64,000 nucleotides of DNA from Jannaschia sp. GRR-S6-38 (GCF_029853695.1 NZ_CP122537.1:2191501-2255500), one strand, 5' to 3'. Positions 33,786 through 43,390 are shown, counted from the stretch's first letter. Translations and numbers: made by a program. Notes: a model not told the origin generated them from the letters alone.

Positions 33786-34202
33786 ATGGAGGCCGCCGCG
33801 GACAGCTCCGGGTTCCTCGACTACGTGCGCGAGGATTCGATCCTGCACGGACAGGTCGACTGGCTGGTGCTGGCGCTGGAATACGCGGCGGCGGGGATCG
33901 ACATCTTCGCCTGCCTGATCCTGCTGGTGGGCGGGATCCGCTTCGTTCTGGGCTTCCTGAAGGCCGAGATCTCGCGCGACGACGCGATCCGCGTGCGCGG
34001 CGTGAACCGCGAGCGGGTCGAACTGGGCCGCTACATCCTCGCGGGGCTGGAGTTGCTGATCGTCTCCGACATTATCCACACCGCGCTGAGCCTCGCCATG
34101 TCGGACCTCGTCTTCCTGGGCCTGCTGGTGGTGATCCGCTCGCTCATTTCTTTCTTCCTCGACCGCGAACTGGCCGAGGTGAAGAAGGAGCTGCACCAGT
34201 GA
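33786..34202 (+). CDS. DUF1622 family membrane protein
   Basis: 138-residue inner-membrane protein with about three helices: DWLVLALEYAAAGIDIFACL, ELLIVSDIIHTALSL and SDLVFLGLLVVIRSLISFFL. The last two are the DUF1622 signature. It starts two bases after the ivd stop and ends in a basic-acidic tail. Function unknown. It begins the string of non-leucine genes inside the operon and overlaps the next gene by GTGA. Confidence 0.85.
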   Translation: MEAAADSSGFLDYVREDSILHGQVDWLVLALEYAAAGIDIFACLILLVGGIRFVLGFLKAEISRDDAIRVRGVNRERVELGRYILAGLELLIVSDIIHTALSLAMSDLVFLGLLVVIRSLISFFLDRELAEVKKELHQ

Positions 34203-34726
34203 CGGGCCAGCCGGCCCTGCGCGGCCTGCTTTGCGGGCTGCTTTTGGGCCTGGCCGCCCCGGCTGGCGCGCAGAACCTCGACCCGGCGCCCTGGCGCGGC
34301 GGCTTCGACGCCTGCGTCGCGGGCGCCGCCGACGCCACCGCGCTGATCGCCTGCAAGGGGCTGGCGGCCCGGGCCTGCATGGACGGGGCGGAGGGCGGGA
34401 TGACCCAGCTCGGCATGACCGAATGCACGGCGATGGAGGGCGCGCTCTGGGACGAGCTGCTCAACGCCGACTGGCCGCGGCACCGCGACTGGGCCCGCGC
34501 CGCCGATGCTACCGAGGCGGAGATCTTCGGCGACGCCTTCTCGGACCGCGCCGATGCGCTGCTCGCCGCGCAGCGCGCCTGGATCGCCTTTCGCGACGCG
34601 CAATGCCGGCTGGAATACGCCGCCTGGGGCTCGGGCTCGATGCGCAGCCTCGCGGCCGCGTCCTGCGTCGGCGACATGACCGCCGAGCGTGTTATCGTCC
34701 TGCGTCAGATGACGGAGGGCATGTGA
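34199..34726 (+). CDS. Secreted LprI-like (DUF1311) six-cysteine protein
   Basis: 175-residue precursor with a signal peptide cleaved near GAQ (LLLGLAAPAGAQNL). The mature part has six cysteines (DACVAG, IACKG, RACMD, TECTAM, AQCRLE, ASCVGD), pattern and helices as in LprI/DUF1311 proteins, with RAWIAFRDAQC as the core. Named members inhibit lysozyme. The start is GTG at 34199 overlapping the previous stop. It resembles the protein at 35478-35981 strongly in layout; together they flank a flavodoxin-like gene. Confidence 0.82.
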   Translation: MTGQPALRGLLCGLLLGLAAPAGAQNLDPAPWRGGFDACVAGAADATALIACKGLAARACMDGAEGGMTQLGMTECTAMEGALWDELLNADWPRHRDWARAADATEAEIFGDAFSDRADALLAAQRAWIAFRDAQCRLEYAAWGSGSMRSLAAASCVGDMTAERVIVLRQMTEGM

Positions 34727-35481
34727 TGGATCTGCACCCCAAGGCCGCGGCCACCTGCGGCGGCGACGCGCCCGATTACACGGGCCTCACGGCGCTCCTG
34801 GTGAACACCTCGCTGAAGCGGCGAAGCGCCGACAGCCACACCGACATCCTGCTGGGCCAGGTCGGCACGCTGATGGCGCGGGCGGGCGTGTCCGTGGACC
34901 GGCTGCACATGCTCGACCACCAGGTCGCCTTCGGGGTGCAGCCCGACATGACCGCGCACGGCTGGGAGCGCGACGACTGGCCCGCGCTTTGGGACCGGGT
35001 GCGGGCCGCCGACATCCTGATCGTCGGCACGCCGCTCTGGCTGGGCGAGGAATCGTCGGTCTGCCGGGTCCTGATCGAACGTCTCTACGGCATGTCGGGC
35101 CAGCTCAACGACCGGGGCCAGTCGGTCTACTATGGCCGCGTCGGCGGCTGCGTGGTCACCGGCAACGAGGATGGCGTAAAGCACGCCGCCATGACGCTGT
35201 GCTACGCGCTCAGCCATCTGGGCTACACCATCCCGCCGCAGGCCGATTGCGGCTGGATCGGCGAGGCCGGGCCCGGCCCCTCCTATGGCGACACGGTCGA
35301 CGGCAAGCGCGTGGGGTTCGACAATGATTTCACCGCGCGAAACGCCACCATCATGGCCTGGAATTGCATGCACCTGGCGAAGATGCTGAAGGGCGGGATC
35401 CCGAACCACGGCAACGATCGCCGCGTCTGGCAGGCCGAGGGCTGCGACCCGAGCCTGCCCAACCCGGAGCACCGCGTATGA
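34726..35481 (+). CDS. Flavodoxin family / NAD(P)H-dependent oxidoreductase
   Basis: 251-residue flavodoxin-fold protein. The FMN-binding loop is LVNTSLKRRSADSHTD near residues 25-40, followed by ILIVGTPLWLGEESSVCR and GKRVGFDNDFTARNATIM. Relatives reduce quinones or flavin. It shares its first base with the stop of the LprI-like gene and overlaps the next LprI-like gene by ATGA. Its position between two secreted proteins is odd, as it lacks a signal peptide and should be cytoplasmic. Confidence 0.85.
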   Translation: MDLHPKAAATCGGDAPDYTGLTALLVNTSLKRRSADSHTDILLGQVGTLMARAGVSVDRLHMLDHQVAFGVQPDMTAHGWERDDWPALWDRVRAADILIVGTPLWLGEESSVCRVLIERLYGMSGQLNDRGQSVYYGRVGGCVVTGNEDGVKHAAMTLCYALSHLGYTIPPQADCGWIGEAGPGPSYGDTVDGKRVGFDNDFTARNATIMAWNCMHLAKMLKGGIPNHGNDRRVWQAEGCDPSLPNPEHRV

Positions 35482-35981
35482 TCCGCGCCCTCCTCCTCGC
35501 CGCGCTGGCCGCCGGTCCGGCGGCGGCGCAGGACGTGATCTTCGCCCCGGCCGCGACCGAAGCCTGCCTGGCCGCGACCGCGCCACGGGATCGCGCGGAT
35601 TGCATCGGCCTCTCCGCCGGGGCCTGCGTGGCGGACACGCCGGGCGGGGAGACGACGGTCGGCATGGGCGCCTGCCTCTATTCCGAGCTGCAATACTGGG
35701 ACGACCGGCTGAACGCCGCCTACGGCACGCTCCGCGCCGCGCATGCCGCGACCGATGCCGAGATGCGGTCCGCCGGCGGCAACCCGCCCTCGATGGCCGA
35801 CGCGCTGCGCGACATGCAGCGCGCCTGGATCCCCTATCGCGACGCCGCCTGCGCTTATGCCCGCTCGCAATGGGGCGGCGGCACCGGCGGCGGCCCGGCC
35901 AGCGCCGATTGCCTGATGCGGCTGACCGGCGAACAGGCCCTGCGGCTCGAGCGCGAGCTGGAGGAGATCTCCCGCCGATGA
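35478..35981 (+). CDS. Secreted LprI-like (DUF1311) six-cysteine protein, second copy
   Basis: 167-residue precursor with a short signal peptide ([20 protein letters not shown]). Six mature cysteines follow the same order as in the protein at 34199-34726 (EACLAA, ADCIGL, GACVAD, GACLYS, AACAYA, ADCLMR), and the core reads [12 protein letters not shown]. The two are divergent paralogues. Inhibition of lysozyme-like enzymes or another periplasmic function is possible; unproven. Confidence 0.82.
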   Translation: MIRALLLAALAAGPAAAQDVIFAPAATEACLAATAPRDRADCIGLSAGACVADTPGGETTVGMGACLYSELQYWDDRLNAAYGTLRAAHAATDAEMRSAGGNPPSMADALRDMQRAWIPYRDAACAYARSQWGGGTGGGPASADCLMRLTGEQALRLERELEEISRR

Positions 35982-36039
35982 CCCGCCCGCATTCCGCAAG
36001 CCGCGGCCCCGCCGCCCCGATCGAAGGGACCCCCGCCCG

Positions 36040-37641
36040 ATGAAGCTGACCTCCGCGCTCGTGACCGGCTCCGAACAGGCCCGCGCCAACCGGGAGGCGC
36101 ATCTCGCCGCGCTGGCCGAAATCGCCGAGGCCGCGCAGGTCGCGACCGCCGGCGGGGGCGAGAAGGCGCGTGCGCGCCATGTCTCGCGCGGCAAGATGCT
36201 GCCGCGCGAACGGGTGGCGAACCTGCTCGATCCCGGCTCGCCCTTCCTGGAGGTCGGAACCTTCGCCGGGCACGGCATGTATGACGGCGCGGCGCCGGGC
36301 GGCGGCGCGATCGCGGGCGTGGGGCTGGTGCATGGCCGGCAGGTCATGGTGGTCTGCAACGACGCGACCGTGAAGGGCGGCACCTATTACCCGATTACCG
36401 TCAAGAAGCACCTGCGCGCCCAGGAGATCGCCGAGGAGTGCCACCTGCCCTGCATCTACCTGGTCGATTCGGGCGGGGCGAACCTGCCCAACCAGGACGA
36501 GGTCTTCCCCGACCGCGACCATTTCGGGCGGATCTTCTACAATCAGGCGCGCATGTCGGCGAAGGGCATCGCGCAGATCGCGGTGGTCATGGGCTCCTGC
36601 ACGGCGGGCGGCGCCTATGTCCCCGCCATGTCGGACGTGTCGATCATCGTGCGCGCGCAGGGCACGATCTTCCTGGCCGGCCCGCCCCTCGTGAAGGCCG
36701 CAACGGGCGAGGTGGTGACGGCCGAGGATCTGGGCGGCGGCGACGTGCACACCCGGCTGTCGGGCGTGGCCGATTATCTGGCCGAGGACGACGCCCACGC
36801 GCTGGCGCTGGCGCGCGACGCGGTCGCGAGCCTGGGCGCGCGAAGTCTCGCCGAAAATTCGGCTGGCTTCGAGCCGCCCGCCTACGACCCGGAGGAGCTT
36901 CTCGACGTGGTGCCGGCCGATCTTCGCACCCCTTACGATATCCGCGAGGTGATCGCCCGGCTGGTCGACGGCTCGCGCTTCGACGAGTTCAAGGCCCGGT
37001 TCGGCGAGACGCTGGTCACCGGCTTCGCCGCGATCGAGGGCCGCACCGTCGGCCTGATCGCCAACAATGGCGTGCTGTTCTCGGAGGCGGCGCAGAAGGG
37101 CGCGCATTTCATCGAGCTCTGCTCACAGCGCGACATCCCGCTGGTGTTCCTGCAGAACATCACCGGCTTCATGGTCGGCCGCAAATACGAGAACGAGGGC
37201 ATCGCCCGCCACGGCGCCAAGATGGTCACCGCCGTCGCCACCACCGCCGTCCCGAAGGTCACGATGCTGGTGGGCGGCAGTTTCGGGGCGGGCAATTACG
37301 GCATGGCCGGGCGGGCCTATCAGCCGAATTTCCTGTGGACCTGGCCCAATAGCCGCATCTCGGTGATGGGCGGTGCGCAGGCCGCCGGCGTGCTCGCCAC
37401 CGTCAAGCGCGACGCGATGGAGCGGGCGGGCGAGGATTGGAGCGCCGAGGCCGAGGCGGCGTTCCGGCGCCCCACCGAGGAGATGTTCGCGCGGCAGTCG
37501 CACCCGCTCTATGCCTCGGCGCGGCTTTGGGATGACGGCATCGTCGACCCGCGCAAGTCGCGCGACGTGCTGGCGCTGAGCCTGCGCGCGGCGGTGAACG
37601 CCCCGCAGAAGGACACGCGGTTCGGCGTGTTCCGGATGTGA
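36040..37641 (+). CDS. mccB: Methylcrotonoyl-CoA carboxylase, carboxyltransferase (beta) subunit
   Basis: 533-residue carboxyltransferase that moves CO2 from biotin to 3-methylcrotonyl-CoA. Two crotonase-type halves are seen: the N-terminal one with [20 protein letters not shown] and [15 protein letters not shown], the C-terminal one with [18 protein letters not shown] and [18 protein letters not shown]. The segment [15 protein letters not shown] distinguishes MCC from propionyl-CoA carboxylase. GAAGGGA precedes the ATG. The biotin subunit mccA is three genes downstream. Confidence 0.95.
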   Translation: MKLTSALVTGSEQARANREAHLAALAEIAEAAQVATAGGGEKARARHVSRGKMLPRERVANLLDPGSPFLEVGTFAGHGMYDGAAPGGGAIAGVGLVHGRQVMVVCNDATVKGGTYYPITVKKHLRAQEIAEECHLPCIYLVDSGGANLPNQDEVFPDRDHFGRIFYNQARMSAKGIAQIAVVMGSCTAGGAYVPAMSDVSIIVRAQGTIFLAGPPLVKAATGEVVTAEDLGGGDVHTRLSGVADYLAEDDAHALALARDAVASLGARSLAENSAGFEPPAYDPEELLDVVPADLRTPYDIREVIARLVDGSRFDEFKARFGETLVTGFAAIEGRTVGLIANNGVLFSEAAQKGAHFIELCSQRDIPLVFLQNITGFMVGRKYENEGIARHGAKMVTAVATTAVPKVTMLVGGSFGAGNYGMAGRAYQPNFLWTWPNSRISVMGGAQAAGVLATVKRDAMERAGEDWSAEAEAAFRRPTEEMFARQSHPLYASARLWDDGIVDPRKSRDVLALSLRAAVNAPQKDTRFGVFRM

Positions 37642-38267
37642 CCGGCGCGCAGTCGCCCTGGGGCCCGTCGCCCACCCGCGTCCCCCGCGTCCCGGGCCGG
37701 ACCGGCCTGCAGGTGCCCGTCTGGCTGATCCATCCCGACGACCGCCCCGATTACTACGAGACAATCTTCGATTTCGCGGGCTTCGTGGAGGCGACGCGGA
37801 GGGGCGCGCCGCGCCTGCTGGTCTGGACCGGACGCGACGATCTGGACCCGGCCGGGCTGCGCGCCACGCTGCGCCGGATCGTCGCCGCCGAGGTCGAGGC
37901 GGCGCGCGCGCAGCTCGCCGCCGGCGGGCCGCTGGCCGAGGACGCGCAGGCCCGGAAGGGGCTGGGCCTGGTGCTGACGCTCGCCGCCTCGGGCACGCTG
38001 ATCGCGCTGCGCGCCACGCCCGCGGGCCTGGCGCTCAGCGCGCTGCTGGGCGCGTCGGGCCTGTTGGTCGGGCGAAGCGGGGCGACGCCCCCGCCCGACG
38101 CGGCCGCGACGCTGGAGGCGGAGATCGCGCGCGTGCAATCGGCCACCGACGCGGCGCTGCGCGACCTGACGCTGCGCCTGCATCCCGAACTCGCCCCCGA
38201 GGGCGGCGACCCCGAGGCCTGGCCCCTGCCGCAGGCCGTGCGCGACGTGATGGATCGGACGCCGTGA
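37638..38267 (+). CDS. Hypothetical membrane protein
   Basis: 209-residue protein starting with GTG at 37638 within the mccB stop (GTGA). The N-terminal soluble region ([20 protein letters not shown]) is followed by a likely membrane hairpin near residues 113-150 ([36 protein letters not shown]) and an Ala/Glu-rich helix. I recognise no family. Position inside the leucine operon suggests coexpression but not function. Confidence 0.75.
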   Translation: MTGAQSPWGPSPTRVPRVPGRTGLQVPVWLIHPDDRPDYYETIFDFAGFVEATRRGAPRLLVWTGRDDLDPAGLRATLRRIVAAEVEAARAQLAAGGPLAEDAQARKGLGLVLTLAASGTLIALRATPAGLALSALLGASGLLVGRSGATPPPDAAATLEAEIARVQSATDAALRDLTLRLHPELAPEGGDPEAWPLPQAVRDVMDRTP

Positions 38268-38331
38268 CCGGGCGGGCGCGGATCCGCCTCCGGCGGGGAT
38301 ATTGGCAGAGCAGAGAGGGAAGCACCGCTCC

Positions 38332-38760
38332 ATGAGCCGCAGCTTGCAAGAGATCATCGACGCCAATCCCGAGGCCGAGACCTTCCGCTTCGGCGACAGC
38401 AAGGCGCTCAGCGACGAGATCCTCGGCCTGGTCAGAAGCGGCGTGAAAACCGCGACCTGCGAAGCCGCGCGCCACTACGGGGAGAATGGCGATGCCTGGC
38501 CCGAAGTGGGGCGGCGCGACGTGGCTCTGGAATGGGATGGACGCCCGGCGGTCATGATCGAGACGGTCGAGGTCTCGACCCGGCGCTGGTCAGAGATGGA
38601 CGAGGATTTCGTTGCCGCGCAGGGCGAGTTCCGCGATCTGGCGCACTGGCGGGACGCCTATCGCGCCTATTTCGAGCGGACCGGCGGGTGGTCGGAGGAC
38701 ATGAAGATCATGTGCGAGCGGTTTCGGGTGGTCGAGGATTACGCGGAGAAACAGCCGTGA
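38332..38760 (+). CDS. ASCH domain protein
   Basis: 142-residue protein of the ASCH superfamily, RNA-binding-like beta barrels. The N-terminal SLQEIIDANPEAETFRFGD and the core KTATCEAARHYGENGDAWP match YqfB/ASCH-type proteins, with GWSEDMKIMCERFRVVEDY at the end. Bacterial members include an N4-acetylcytidine amidohydrolase; here no function is proved. ATG at 38332; an upstream TTG at 38302 is possible. It lies inside the leucine operon. Confidence 0.82.
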   Translation: MSRSLQEIIDANPEAETFRFGDSKALSDEILGLVRSGVKTATCEAARHYGENGDAWPEVGRRDVALEWDGRPAVMIETVEVSTRRWSEMDEDFVAAQGEFRDLAHWRDAYRAYFERTGGWSEDMKIMCERFRVVEDYAEKQP

Positions 38761-39149
38761 TCCGCCCTGGTGAACCCGATCCCGACCGGCCCGTAGGTGG
38801 GATCGTCCTGGATGCCTCCAGGCTGGGCGATGCGCCGGACCGGCTTTTGCTGGTCGCGTTTCCCGACAAACCGATGGGCGAGACGACCGGCCGGGCCTTG
38901 AAGCCGGCCGAAGACCTTCGGAACGTCCCGGTTGCCAGAGAGATCGCGCGGTTTGATGACACCGAGGCTCGGATCGTCGTCGTCGACGATGAAGGGGCCC
39001 GTCTGCGGGATTGCCTGACCGGACGGCCTGTCCGTCCGACACCATTGCCGAAGGTTGAAGGTGCCGCCCCCGTTGGATGCGAGGGTCGGGCAATCGAAAT
39101 CCGCACAGCCAGTGACGGAGAGGGAAGAGAATGTTCCGCAAGATCCTGA
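38757..39149 (+). CDS. Hypothetical protein with unlike codon use
   Basis: 130-residue frame starting with GTG at 38757 in GTGA overlap with the ASCH gene and running 19 bases into mccA. The protein (IRPGEPDPDRPVGGIVLDAS near the N-terminus, EARIVVVDDEGARLRDCLTG in the middle) has no signal peptide or membrane helix. Third positions are clearly less G/C-rich than in the neighbours (many codons such as GTT, GAT, AGA, CGT). This suggests acquired DNA. The ribosome binding site of mccA (GGAGAGGGAAGAG) lies within it. No family recognised. Confidence 0.5.
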   Translation: MIRPGEPDPDRPVGGIVLDASRLGDAPDRLLLVAFPDKPMGETTGRALKPAEDLRNVPVAREIARFDDTEARIVVVDDEGARLRDCLTGRPVRPTPLPKVEGAAPVGCEGRAIEIRTASDGEGRECSARS

Positions 39150-41068
39150 TCGCCAATCGCGGCGAGATCGCCTGTCGGGTGATCGACACCTGCCGCCGCC
39201 TCGGCGTGGCCACCGTCGCCGTCCATTCCGATATCGACGCGGATGCGCGCCATGTCGAAATGGCCGACGAGGCGGTGTCGCTGGGCGGCGCGGCGCCGGC
39301 CGACAGCTACCTGCGCGGCGATGCGATCATCGCGGCCGCCCGGGCCACCGGAGCGGAGGCGATCCACCCGGGCTACGGCTTCCTGTCGGAGAACCCCGAT
39401 TTCGTCGCGGCGGTCGCGGCGGCGGGGCTGGTCTTCATCGGCCCCTCGGCCGATGCGATCCGCGCGATGGGCCTGAAGGACGCGGCCAAGGCGCTGATGG
39501 AGGAGGCGGGCGTGCCGGTCGTGCCGGGCTATCACGGACGCGACCAGGCCGATGTACGCCTCGCGCAGGAGGCCGCCCGGATCGGCTGGCCGGTGCTGAT
39601 CAAGGCCGTGGCGGGCGGCGGCGGCAAGGGGATGCGCCGCGTCGATCGCGAGGCCGAATTCTACGACGCGCTGGGGGCCGCGCGCTCGGAGGCGAAGAAG
39701 GCCTTCGGCAACGACACCGTCTTGATCGAGAAATTTGTGGCGACGCCCCGCCATATCGAGGTGCAGGTCTTCGGCGACGGCGAGACGGCGCTGCACCTGT
39801 TCGAGCGCGACTGCTCGCTGCAGCGCCGCCACCAGAAGGTCATCGAGGAGGCGCCCGCCCCGGGCATGACGCCCGAGATGCGCGCGGCGATGGGCGCCGC
39901 CGCCGTCCGCGCCGCCGAGGCGATCGGCTATGCCGGCGCGGGCACGGTGGAGTTCATCGTCGATGCCTCGGACGGGCTGCGGGCGAATCGGTTCTACTTC
40001 ATGGAGATGAACACGCGGCTGCAGGTCGAGCATCCGGTGACCGAGGCGATCACCGGGGTGGACCTCGTGGAATGGCAGCTGCGAGTGGCGAGCGGCGAGC
40101 CGCTGCCCGCGCGGCAGGAGGACTTGTCGATCCGCGGCCATTCCTTCGAGGCCCGGCTCTATGCCGAGGACGCGGCGGCGGGGTTCCTGCCGCAGACCGG
40201 CACGCTGACCCATCTGGAGTTCGCTCCCGGGGCGCGGGCCGAGACGGGGGTGCGCGCGGGCGACACGATCAGCCCGTGGTACGATCCGATGATCGCCAAG
40301 CTCGTGCTCCACGGCCCGACCCGCGCCACGGCGCTCCTGGCGCTGGAACGGGCGCTGGCGCGCACCCGGGTGGCGGGCACGGTCACGAACCTCGCCTTCC
40401 TGCGGCGGCTCGCGCGCCACGAGGGCTTCGCGGCGGGCGAGGTCGATACCGGGCTGATCGATCGCGAGGTCGAGACGCTGGCCGCCCGGCCCGAGCCGTC
40501 GGACGCCGTACGCGCTCTGGCCGCACTCGGGGCGCTGGGGCTGGACGCGGGCGGCGCGCGGGGCGGCTTCCACCTCTGGGCGCCCCTGGTCTGGACCGCG
40601 CGGCTGGACTGGCGCGGCGACCCGGTCGAGATCCGGGTGACGGGCCTCGGGCACGGGAATTGGCGCGTGGACGCGGGCGAGGGCGTGCTGGAGGTGACCG
40701 GCGGCGCGGAGGGCTGGCGGATCGACGGCCGCGCGGTCCCTGCGCAGGTGGTGGCCGGGCCGGGGGCGGTGCATGTCTTCTGGGACGACGCCTTCACCTT
40801 CGGGCGACCCGATCCGCTGGACGTCGCGCGCGCCGCGGGGGCCGCGGCGGGCACCGTCGAGGCGCCGATGCCGGGCCTGGTGAAATCGGTCTTCGTGACG
40901 GCCGGCCAGACCGTTGCGGCGGGTGACCGGATGGCCGTGCTGGAAGCGATGAAGATGGAGCACACGCTGACCGCCCCGCGCGACGGCGTGGTGGCCGAGG
41001 TGCTGGCCGAGGCGGGCGCACAGGTCGAGGCCGGCGCGGCGCTGATCCGGATGGAGGAGGACGCATGA
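39131..41068 (+). CDS. mccA: Methylcrotonoyl-CoA carboxylase, biotin-containing (alpha) subunit
   Basis: 645-residue protein with biotin carboxylase (N-terminal 450 residues: RKILIANRGEIACRVIDT, AGGGGKGMRRVDREAEF, EMNTRLQVEHPVTE) and a C-terminal biotinyl domain. The biotin-accepting lysine is K608 in LEAMKMEHTL. It works with MccB on 3-methylcrotonyl-CoA; the operon context separates it from acetyl- or propionyl-CoA carboxylases. The final codons overlap the GST gene as ATGA. Confidence 0.94.
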   Translation: MFRKILIANRGEIACRVIDTCRRLGVATVAVHSDIDADARHVEMADEAVSLGGAAPADSYLRGDAIIAAARATGAEAIHPGYGFLSENPDFVAAVAAAGLVFIGPSADAIRAMGLKDAAKALMEEAGVPVVPGYHGRDQADVRLAQEAARIGWPVLIKAVAGGGGKGMRRVDREAEFYDALGAARSEAKKAFGNDTVLIEKFVATPRHIEVQVFGDGETALHLFERDCSLQRRHQKVIEEAPAPGMTPEMRAAMGAAAVRAAEAIGYAGAGTVEFIVDASDGLRANRFYFMEMNTRLQVEHPVTEAITGVDLVEWQLRVASGEPLPARQEDLSIRGHSFEARLYAEDAAAGFLPQTGTLTHLEFAPGARAETGVRAGDTISPWYDPMIAKLVLHGPTRATALLALERALARTRVAGTVTNLAFLRRLARHEGFAAGEVDTGLIDREVETLAARPEPSDAVRALAALGALGLDAGGARGGFHLWAPLVWTARLDWRGDPVEIRVTGLGHGNWRVDAGEGVLEVTGGAEGWRIDGRAVPAQVVAGPGAVHVFWDDAFTFGRPDPLDVARAAGAAAGTVEAPMPGLVKSVFVTAGQTVAAGDRMAVLEAMKMEHTLTAPRDGVVAEVLAEAGAQVEAGAALIRMEEDA

Positions 41069-41751
41069 GCGACGGCGCGAGCGGCGGCCCCGTGCGGCTG
41101 CATCACGTCCCCGGCTCGCGGTCGTTTCGCGTGCTGTGGCTGCTGGAGGAGCTGGGCATCCTGGCCGAGATCCAGCGCTACGCGATCGGTGACGGCAGCC
41201 TGCGCGATCCGGCCTATCTGACGCTGGCGCCCGCGGGCCGCGTGCCCGCGCTGGAGATCGACGGACAGGCGATCTTCGAGAGCGGGGCCATCGTCGAATT
41301 CCTCGCCGAGACGCGGGACGAGGCGGGGCTGGCGCGGATGCCGGGCGACCCCGAGCGTGCGCGCTACCTGCAATGCATCCATTTCGCCGAGACGCAGGCC
41401 TCGCTGATCGAGAACCTGAATCTCAGCCACGTCTTCCTGCGCCCCCCCGCGAAGCCGTCCGCGCCGGTGCTGAAGATCACGACCGCCCGGCTGCGGGGCA
41501 CGCTGCAGGCGCTTGACGCGCTTCTGGGCGAACGCGAGCATCTGCTGGGCGAATTCTCGGCGGCGGATGTCATGCTGGGCTTCAACCTCTGGGCCGCGCC
41601 GCGCTTCGTGCCGATGGACGGGTTTCCCCGCCTGCTGGCCTATCGCGCCCGGCTGGAAGCGCGGCCGGCCTTCCGCGCCGCGCAGGCCAGGGACGGGGAC
41701 GCGGCCTTCTACGACCGCGACTTCTATCCCATCCCGGAGGACGGGGCATGA
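41065..41751 (+). CDS. Glutathione S-transferase family protein
   Basis: 228-residue GST with an N-terminal thioredoxin-like domain (VPGSRSFRVLWLLEELGI; conserved cis-Pro and Glu-Ser in GRVPALEIDGQAIFESGAIV) and a helical C-terminal domain (GEFSAADVMLGFNLWAAPRF). The serine at SRSFR is a candidate catalytic residue. It is placed between mccA and mvaB with ATGA overlaps on both sides. A role in leucine breakdown is not known; detoxifying a reactive intermediate would be inference. Confidence 0.9.
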   Translation: MSDGASGGPVRLHHVPGSRSFRVLWLLEELGILAEIQRYAIGDGSLRDPAYLTLAPAGRVPALEIDGQAIFESGAIVEFLAETRDEAGLARMPGDPERARYLQCIHFAETQASLIENLNLSHVFLRPPAKPSAPVLKITTARLRGTLQALDALLGEREHLLGEFSAADVMLGFNLWAAPRFVPMDGFPRLLAYRARLEARPAFRAAQARDGDAAFYDRDFYPIPEDGA

Positions 41752-42611
41752 GCGCGCGCGCCGAGATCTTCGAGGTGGGCCCGCGCGACGGGCTGCAGAA
41801 CGAGAGGCGCATGATCCCGGCGGCCGAGAAGATCGCGCTGGTCGACGCGCTGAGCCGTGCCGGGTTCCGGCGGATCGAGGTGGCGAGCTTCGTCAGCCCG
41901 AAATGGGTGCCGCAGATGGCCGACGGGGCCGAGGTGCTGGCGGGCATCGAACGCGCGCCGGGCGTGCGCTATGCCGCGCTGACGCCGAACCTGCGGGGCT
42001 ACGAGGGCGCGCGCGCGGCGGGTGCCGACGAGGTGGCGATCTTCGCCAGCGCGTCGGAGGGCTTCTCGAAGGCCAATCTCAACGCGACCATCGCCGAGAG
42101 CCTCGCGCGCTTCGACCCCGTGGTCGCGGCGGCGCGGGCCGACGGGATGCCGGTGCGGGGTTACGTCTCCTGCGTGACCGATTGCCCCTTCGATGGGGTG
42201 GTGCCGCCCGCGGACGTGGCGCGGGTCGTCGCGGCGCTGCGCGATTTCGGCTGCTACGAAATCAGCCTGGGCGACACGATCGGGCGCGGCACGCCCGAGG
42301 CGGTGGACGCGATGCTCGACGCCGTGCTGGAGGAGGTGCCGGCCGACCGGCTGGCCGGGCATTTCCACGACACCGCCGGGCGGGCGCTGGGCAACGTCGA
42401 TGTCGCGCTGGCGCGGGGGCTGCGGGTCTTCGATGCCGCCGTGGGCGGTTTGGGCGGCTGTCCCTATGCGCCGGGCGCGGCGGGCAACGTGGCGACCGAG
42501 GCGGTGCTGGCGCATTTGGAGGCGCGGGGCTTCGTCACCGGGCTCGACCCGGAGGCCGTCGCGAAGGCGGGCCGGATGGCGCAGGCGATGCGAAGGGGGG
42601 ATGCGGCATGA
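41748..42611 (+). CDS. mvaB: Hydroxymethylglutaryl-CoA lyase
   Basis: 287-residue TIM-barrel lyase that splits HMG-CoA into acetyl-CoA and acetoacetate, the last step of leucine breakdown. The N-terminus has EVGPRDGLQNE with metal ligands and substrate residues, and the signature GGLGGCPYAPGAAGN has the catalytic C238. HFHDTAGRALGNVDVAL carries the histidine ligands. It overlaps the GST gene and the next hydratase by four bases each. Confidence 0.95.
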   Translation: MSARAEIFEVGPRDGLQNERRMIPAAEKIALVDALSRAGFRRIEVASFVSPKWVPQMADGAEVLAGIERAPGVRYAALTPNLRGYEGARAAGADEVAIFASASEGFSKANLNATIAESLARFDPVVAAARADGMPVRGYVSCVTDCPFDGVVPPADVARVVAALRDFGCYEISLGDTIGRGTPEAVDAMLDAVLEEVPADRLAGHFHDTAGRALGNVDVALARGLRVFDAAVGGLGGCPYAPGAAGNVATEAVLAHLEARGFVTGLDPEAVAKAGRMAQAMRRGDAA

Positions 42612-43390
42612 GCTGGGAGACGCTGGACGTCACGCGCGACGGGCGCGGGGTGGTGACGGTGCGGCTGGCGCGCGAGGAGGTCCACAACGCGATGAACGCC
42701 GCGATGATGGACGAGCTGACCGCGCTGGCGCGGGAATTGGGGGCGGGCGATGCGCGGGTGGTGGTCCTGACCGGCGCGGGGCGGTCCTTCTGCGCCGGCG
42801 GCGACCTGAACTGGATGCGCGCGCAATTCGACGCCGATGCCGCGACGCGGGCGGCTGAGGGCCGGCGGCTGGCGCAAATGCTGCGCGCCTGGAACGAGCT
42901 GCCGCTGCCGGTGATCGGGCGGGTGCAGGGCAACGCTTTCGGCGGCGGCGTCGGGCTGGCCTGCATCTGCGACGTGGCGATCGGGGCCGAGGGCGCGCTT
43001 CTGGGGCTGACCGAGACGCGGTTGGGCCTGATCCCGGCGACGATCGGGCCCTATGTGATCGCGCGGATGGGCGATGGGCGCGCGCGCCGCGTCTTCATGT
43101 CCTCGCGCCGCTTCGACGCCGCCGAAGCGGTCGATCTGGGGATCTTGGCGCGGTCCGTCCCCGCCGATGAGTTGGACGCGGCGGTCGAGGCCGAGGTCGC
43201 GCCCTACCTCGCCTGCGCGCCGGGCGCGGTGGCCGAGGCCAAGCGGCTGGCGCGGCGGCTGGGGCCGGCGATCGACGAGGCGGCCATCGAAGCCTCGATC
43301 GCCGCGCTGGTCGCGCGCTGGGAGGGCGACGAGGCGGCCGAGGGCGTCGGCGCCTTCTTCGAGAAGCGCAAGCCGCGCTGGGCGGAGTGA
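42608..43390 (+). CDS. liuC: Enoyl-CoA hydratase, probable methylglutaconyl-CoA hydratase
   Basis: 260-residue crotonase-fold enzyme. Oxyanion hole segments are SFCAGGDLNWMRAQF and QGNAFGGGVGLACICDVAI, followed by ETRLGLIPATIGPYV with the catalytic glutamate. As the only crotonase in a full leucine operon, it most likely hydrates 3-methylglutaconyl-CoA to HMG-CoA. This assignment rests on context; similar enzymes act on other acyl-CoAs. Confidence 0.88.
   Translation: MSWETLDVTRDGRGVVTVRLAREEVHNAMNAAMMDELTALARELGAGDARVVVLTGAGRSFCAGGDLNWMRAQFDADAATRAAEGRRLAQMLRAWNELPLPVIGRVQGNAFGGGVGLACICDVAIGAEGALLGLTETRLGLIPATIGPYVIARMGDGRARRVFMSSRRFDAAEAVDLGILARSVPADELDAAVEAEVAPYLACAPGAVAEAKRLARRLGPAIDEAAIEASIAALVARWEGDEAAEGVGAFFEKRKPRWAE

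Noticed and set aside
34199..35981. Toxin-antitoxin or phage defence system
   Set aside because: Both flanking proteins have signal peptides and LprI-type cysteine patterns; there is no nuclease, kinase or sensor domain.
34705..37107. An 800-codon open frame on the minus strand opposite the flavodoxin and mccB genes
   Set aside because: Shadow of GC-rich plus-strand genes; the plus-strand mccB has complete carboxyltransferase motifs.
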